From NCBI GenBank assembly GCA_003024985.2, contig PXIH01S0024197.1: DNA of 10,479 nt. One strand, written 5' to 3'. The position numbers and the translations under genes were made by a program. This DNA comes from Euperipatoides rowelli (Eukaryota > Onychophora > Udeonychophora > Euonychophora > Peripatopsidae). The notes beneath the pieces are model-generated. The model searched no databases. It saw only the letters and a program-made list of their open reading frames with translations, and was not told the DNA's origin. This document shows, in pieces, positions 8,285-10,479 of the stretch (within the stretch, counting starts at the first letter, position 1; every line of letters begins with the position of its first letter).

Positions 8285-8407
8285 AATTAAAAGTAAGAAC
8301 CAACCTAATAAACTTTTTTTCAACCAATCATAGAAGAGATCACTCCTATATAAACTTTCAANNTTTATTTTTATATCAGATTATTTTACTGCTAGCTGTT
8401 TGAATAT
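8283..8407 (+). promoter_or_regulatory. Promoter and leader of small-ORF module 1
   Basis: CCAAT boxes at 8283-8287 and 8324-8328 (plus two reversed copies in the tandem repeat just upstream) are followed by TATATAAACTTTCA at 8347-8360. About 48 bases below the TATA is a leader word containing GCTGTTTGAATA (8395-8406). The same arrangement recurs at 8667-8795, so this is a repeated module. Two N bases at 8362-8363 lie in the presumed start-site region. Confidence 0.6.
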
Positions 8408-8452
8408 ACTAAAAAGGTTACTTCATATGATTTAGAAGCTACTTCAATCGAG

Positions 8453-8674
8453 ATGGAATTTAATCATGTTCTACTTATAACAAGACGACCTTACTCAATG
8501 GCTTTCNTGCTTAAATGGTTTTGTATAGCACAAATTCTATGCATGTTAATAATATTATTAATGACTCTTATAAGGACTTTGAATCCGTTAGATGATATTT
8601 CCACAGAAAATAATACAATATTCACCAATGAAATGGAAGGTGTGATGTCACTGGTCAACTCTTCAACCAATTAA
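8453..8674 (+). CDS. Small predicted membrane protein (module 1)
   Basis: An open frame of 73 codons starts at an ATG with a purine at -3 and G at +4 (GAGATGG), about 100 bases below a TATA box. The product has a basic segment (residues 9-13, ITRRP). One hydrophobic helix follows at about residues 22-41 (WFCIAQILCMLIILLMTLI) and then a polar, acidic tail with two possible N-glycosylation sites (NNT, NSS). This suggests a type II or signal-anchored single-pass protein. Residue 19 is unknown because of an N at 8507. The stop overlaps a CCAAT box of the next promoter, so the genes are tightly packed in virus-like fashion. No family was recognised. In AT-rich DNA a frame of this length can also arise by chance, but the promoter context and helix support it. 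Confidence 0.45.
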   Translation: MEFNHVLLITRRPYSMAFXLKWFCIAQILCMLIILLMTLIRTLNPLDDISTENNTIFTNEMEGVMSLVNSSTN

Positions 8675-8795
8675 GCTGTGATTGGTTCATTTCACTAACC
8701 AATCAAAATGAGAGGTGAGGGGTATATAAACTTTTAATTTTTTCATTACCCGCTGATACTTGAGCTACATGTTATTTCACCGCTGTTTGAATTGT
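8667..8795 (+). promoter_or_regulatory. Promoter and leader of small-ORF module 2
   Basis: CCAAT at 8667-8671, reversed CCAAT at 8681-8685 and CCAAT at 8699-8703 precede TATATAAACTTTTA (8723-8736). The leader word CGCTGTTTGAATTG follows at 8781-8794, preceded by TTATTTCAC. Compared with module 1, the TATA plus its following bases and the TTATTT-AC-GCT-GTTTGAAT word are shared, while the sequence between them differs. Confidence 0.65.
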
Positions 8796-8867
8796 ATTTT
8801 ATTCTAACTACTTTTGAACTTTATTTTATTTCAACTACTATTGAACCAACTATGAGTTATTCCAAAA

Positions 8868-9092
8868 ATGAATATTCGAACATTAATCAGAAAAGTAATG
8901 AAATGTTCACATTATAATGCAGCAAGTTCCGTACTTGAAAATAAAATTTTATCACAACCGATGAATCATTATGTAGATATAGAAGATGGACCTACCAATC
9001 ATTATGCCGACCCGATACAGATGTATCAAGTAGCTACCGCTTGCCCGAAGCAGATCAGCACCATTACCGACTACAATCACACCACCCGCTGA
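8868..9092 (+). CDS. Small ORF of unknown function (module 2)
   Basis: An open frame of 74 codons lies below the second TATA/leader module. The product is soluble-looking, with a basic start (MNIRTLIRKVMKC) and a middle containing NHYVDIEDGPTNHYADP, an internal NHY(V/A)D repeat. It has no membrane helix. An earlier ATG at 8851 in another frame encodes only 21 residues and also has an A at -3, so it may be an upstream ORF or the true start of a frameshifted gene. A third frame across 9002-9120 is open as well, so the coding frame is uncertain. No homologue was recognised. Confidence 0.35.
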   Translation: MNIRTLIRKVMKCSHYNAASSVLENKILSQPMNHYVDIEDGPTNHYADPIQMYQVATACPKQISTITDYNHTTR

Positions 9093-9149
9093 AAGCAATA
9101 TTCATTATATTCCATTGTAGCCTACTTTAATGAAATCCAATCATCACTT

Positions 9150-9643
9150 CATCTACTCTTATCCAAAATGGGAAGAATTTTTAATTTCAAGGACCAACTA
9201 ACCTATTAAAAGTGTTTACGCTGCGATGAAAGATTTCCAAAAGAAAATTGATCTCTCATTAACAACGAACTCTATTAACTTAATCATTTTAATTTCATGC
9301 AGTACATCCACCAGTGCATCTATTTTGATTTAATGTTTATGTATAAAGAAAATAAATCGAATATAACACCTGAAGAACTGAAATAGCCTATAAATGTAAA
9401 AAATTAATACAGACTTTTACAAGAGACTATTTTCATGTCTTTACATGAAGCAGGACTTATTGCTAATGTTATTGAGATCGATAACTATGTAAATACCTAT
9501 GGTGAAAATCCATCATTGCATTCCATTTACTTTTATGAAAAAAAAATGAAATTTATTTTAGGCTAATGTCAAAAATAATAATCAATTCCTGTTTCAAGAT
9601 ATCAATGATTAAAGTAAAAAATTTCCATCCACTTGAAAAATAA
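9150..9643 (+). pseudogene. Decayed coding-like region with repeated stops in one frame
   Basis: From about 9183 to 9566 a single frame gives protein-like pieces interrupted by stops. The pieces are FKDQLTY; KCLRCDERFPKEN (a CxxC pair as in zinc-binding modules); an ATG-led piece at 9297-9386 with YFDLMFMYKENKSN and TPEELK; and an ATG-led 43-codon piece at 9435-9566 with HEAGLIANVIEIDNYVN. The stops lie at 9207, 9249, 9276, 9384, 9405 and 9564. A TAATG overlap at 9564-9568 opens a further 25-codon frame to 9643. The consistent frame over about 380 bases suggests a decayed gene rather than chance. Its family is not recognised. It lies directly before the integrase remnant in the same orientation and may be part of the same element. 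Confidence 0.35.
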
Positions 9644-9943
9644 AAAGTAGAATTGGGAATTCTTAAAAAAAAAAACAAAAAAAAAACAATGTTTTAAAAT
9701 GTGAACTTTTTTTTATTATTTCTAACACATGCACATTAGTTTTTAATAAGAATATATAAATTCATGTTAGTATTTATTTTATGTCATTATTTAGAATATG
9801 TATTCGACGTATCAAATTTTTTACTTTGTAGGCTATATAAATGCTTATTAACTTTTATTTTAGGTTATTAGTAGTTAGAATATATGATATCTAACGTATC
9901 AGACGTATTAAATTTAGACTTTTCTATTGGAGTGGTTGCTGTA
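9644..9943 (+). other. AT-rich spacer before the integrase
   Basis: The spacer contains an A-rich run interrupted by single C bases (9665-9690), a TATATAAA at 9834-9841 that could be a promoter for the integrase, and a loosely repeated word. GACGTATCAAATTT near 9805 is echoed by AACGTATCAGACGTATTAAATTT at about 9893-9915. No gene is seen. If the insertion is a Polinton, its terminal repeat might have been expected near here, but none was recognised. Confidence 0.4.
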
Positions 9944-10479
9944 ATGGAAAACCGATGGGTAGAAATATATTACAACCCAGAACAAGTAGGTCGTCTATCA
10001 GGAAAACAAGCCTTTCAGACAGGTATGAAGACACACCCTATAAGAAATTAAATGAGTGGTTTAAAAAAAACAAGATGCATATAGCCTACATTACATGAAC
10101 CTGTTATGAAAAATTTTAAAAGAAGAACTATTGTCATGGTATCAATGATCAGTTCCAAGCAGACTTAGTAGATCTACAAATTATTTTAAATATAATTCAG
10201 GGTTTAAATATTTATTAACTTGTATTGATGTGTTCTCCAAATATGCATGGGTATTACCTATGAAAACTAAAACAGCTAAAGAAATTTTAGTTACCGGTAC
10301 CTTTAAAAAAATGTTCAGGAACGTAAACCGAATAAAATCCAAACAGATGATGGTAAAGAATTTCAGAACCACTTGTTCCAATATTATTTAAAAGAAAATA
10401 ATATTCATTTCTTTACAACTAAATCCGAATTAAAAGCTGCAGTAGTTGAACGATTCAACCAAACATTAAAAACACGTAT
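9944..10479 (+). pseudogene. Polinton/Maverick-type DDE integrase, frame-broken, runs off window
   Basis: Pieces in successive frames follow the order of the Polinton/Maverick (adintovirus-related) retrovirus-like integrase. They are YYNP..GRLSG (from 9944); LNEWFKKNK (about 10054); TLHEPVMKNFKRR (about 10088); GINDQFQADLVDLQ (10138), with the first catalytic Asp region; FKYLLTCIDVFSKYAW (about 10203); KIQTDDGKEF (about 10331), with the second Asp; and VERFNQTLKTR at the right edge, with the catalytic Glu. The catalytic signature is therefore visible, but at least five frame changes separate the pieces, one in an A7 run near 10304-10310. The copy is thus not translatable as it stands. In intact elements the enzyme inserts the linear DNA element into the host genome. 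An adintovirus or a stand-alone descendant of this integrase is possible. The rest of the element would lie to the right. Confidence 0.85.

Larger units (their letters stand above)
1..10479. repeat. Dispersed short words TAGGC(C)TA, TACAGTA/TACTGTA, TACCGGTA
   Basis: By eye, roughly 35-45 copies of TAGGCTA, TAGCCTA or TAGGCCTA are spread across the window on both strands, for example at about 664, 2393, 2402, 2717, 3714, 3727, 5346, 5366, 6375, 9118 and 9832. TACAGTA/TACTGTA occurs more than a dozen times, and TACCGGTA occurs at 1927, 3886 and 10292. Copies are often joined, as in TAGGCTACTGTA. This is a genome-level word bias rather than one repeat family. Confidence 0.75.

Noticed and set aside
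10181-10381. 66-codon minus-strand ORF
   Set aside because: It lies opposite the integrase remnant, whose plus-strand segments carry the catalytic motifs.
1-10479. tRNA, rRNA or CRISPR arrays
   Set aside because: No cloverleaf with A and B boxes, no rRNA-like conserved block and no regularly spaced repeat array was recognised on reading both strands.

Overview
This looks like a draft-quality animal (metazoan) genome window: AT-rich, mostly non-coding, with isolated N bases at 103-104, 899, 7165, 8362-8363 and 8507. It has one clear intron-flanked host exon and several decayed mobile or viral-like pieces. Short palindromic words such as TAGGC(C)TA, TACAGTA/TACTGTA and TACCGGTA are scattered throughout. 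This, with the overall texture, suggests a marine invertebrate, perhaps a crustacean, but that is an inference and cannot be settled from the sequence.

Left part (1 to about 6420, minus-strand host gene). A 117-bp exon at 2037-2153 encodes the second half of the pleckstrin-homology domain of the ceramide transfer protein (CERT1/COL4A3BP family). It has a clean AG acceptor and GT donor in phase 0. No neighbouring CERT exon was found, so at least 1-2036 and an unknown stretch above 2153 are probably intron. This part holds a near-perfect 36-bp palindrome (900-935), a short hairpin (1424-1444), a minus-strand remnant of the C-terminal end of a LINE reverse transcriptase (3903-4127), a degenerate direct repeat (4579-4669) and a hairpin followed by a T-run (5515-5590).

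Middle (6421-7480). An unusual block is packed with recurrent words that match known animal transcription-factor sites: TCAAGGTCA (six exact copies), ACTTCCGGT (six exact copies counting both strands), AAGATGGC/AAAATGGC and CCCATAATGCA. Several sit in inverted pairs, including a 58-bp hairpin. The block leads directly into a promoter with CCAAT boxes, an E2F-like site, CRE-like sites and a TATA box at 7451.

Right part (7500-10479, plus strand). Downstream of that promoter lies a broken, possibly intron-containing gene (7508-8219) of unknown family. Two similar small modules follow, each made of CCAAT boxes, TATATAAACTTT, a shared leader word and a small ORF (8453-8674 and 8868-9092). After these come a coding-like stretch with repeated stops (9150-9643) and a frame-broken DDE integrase of the Polinton/Maverick (adintovirus-related) type, which runs off the right edge. 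The simplest reading is a decayed, virus-like or Polinton-like insertion with several TATA promoters. Whether the GC-rich gene, the two small modules and the integrase belong to one element is not proven.
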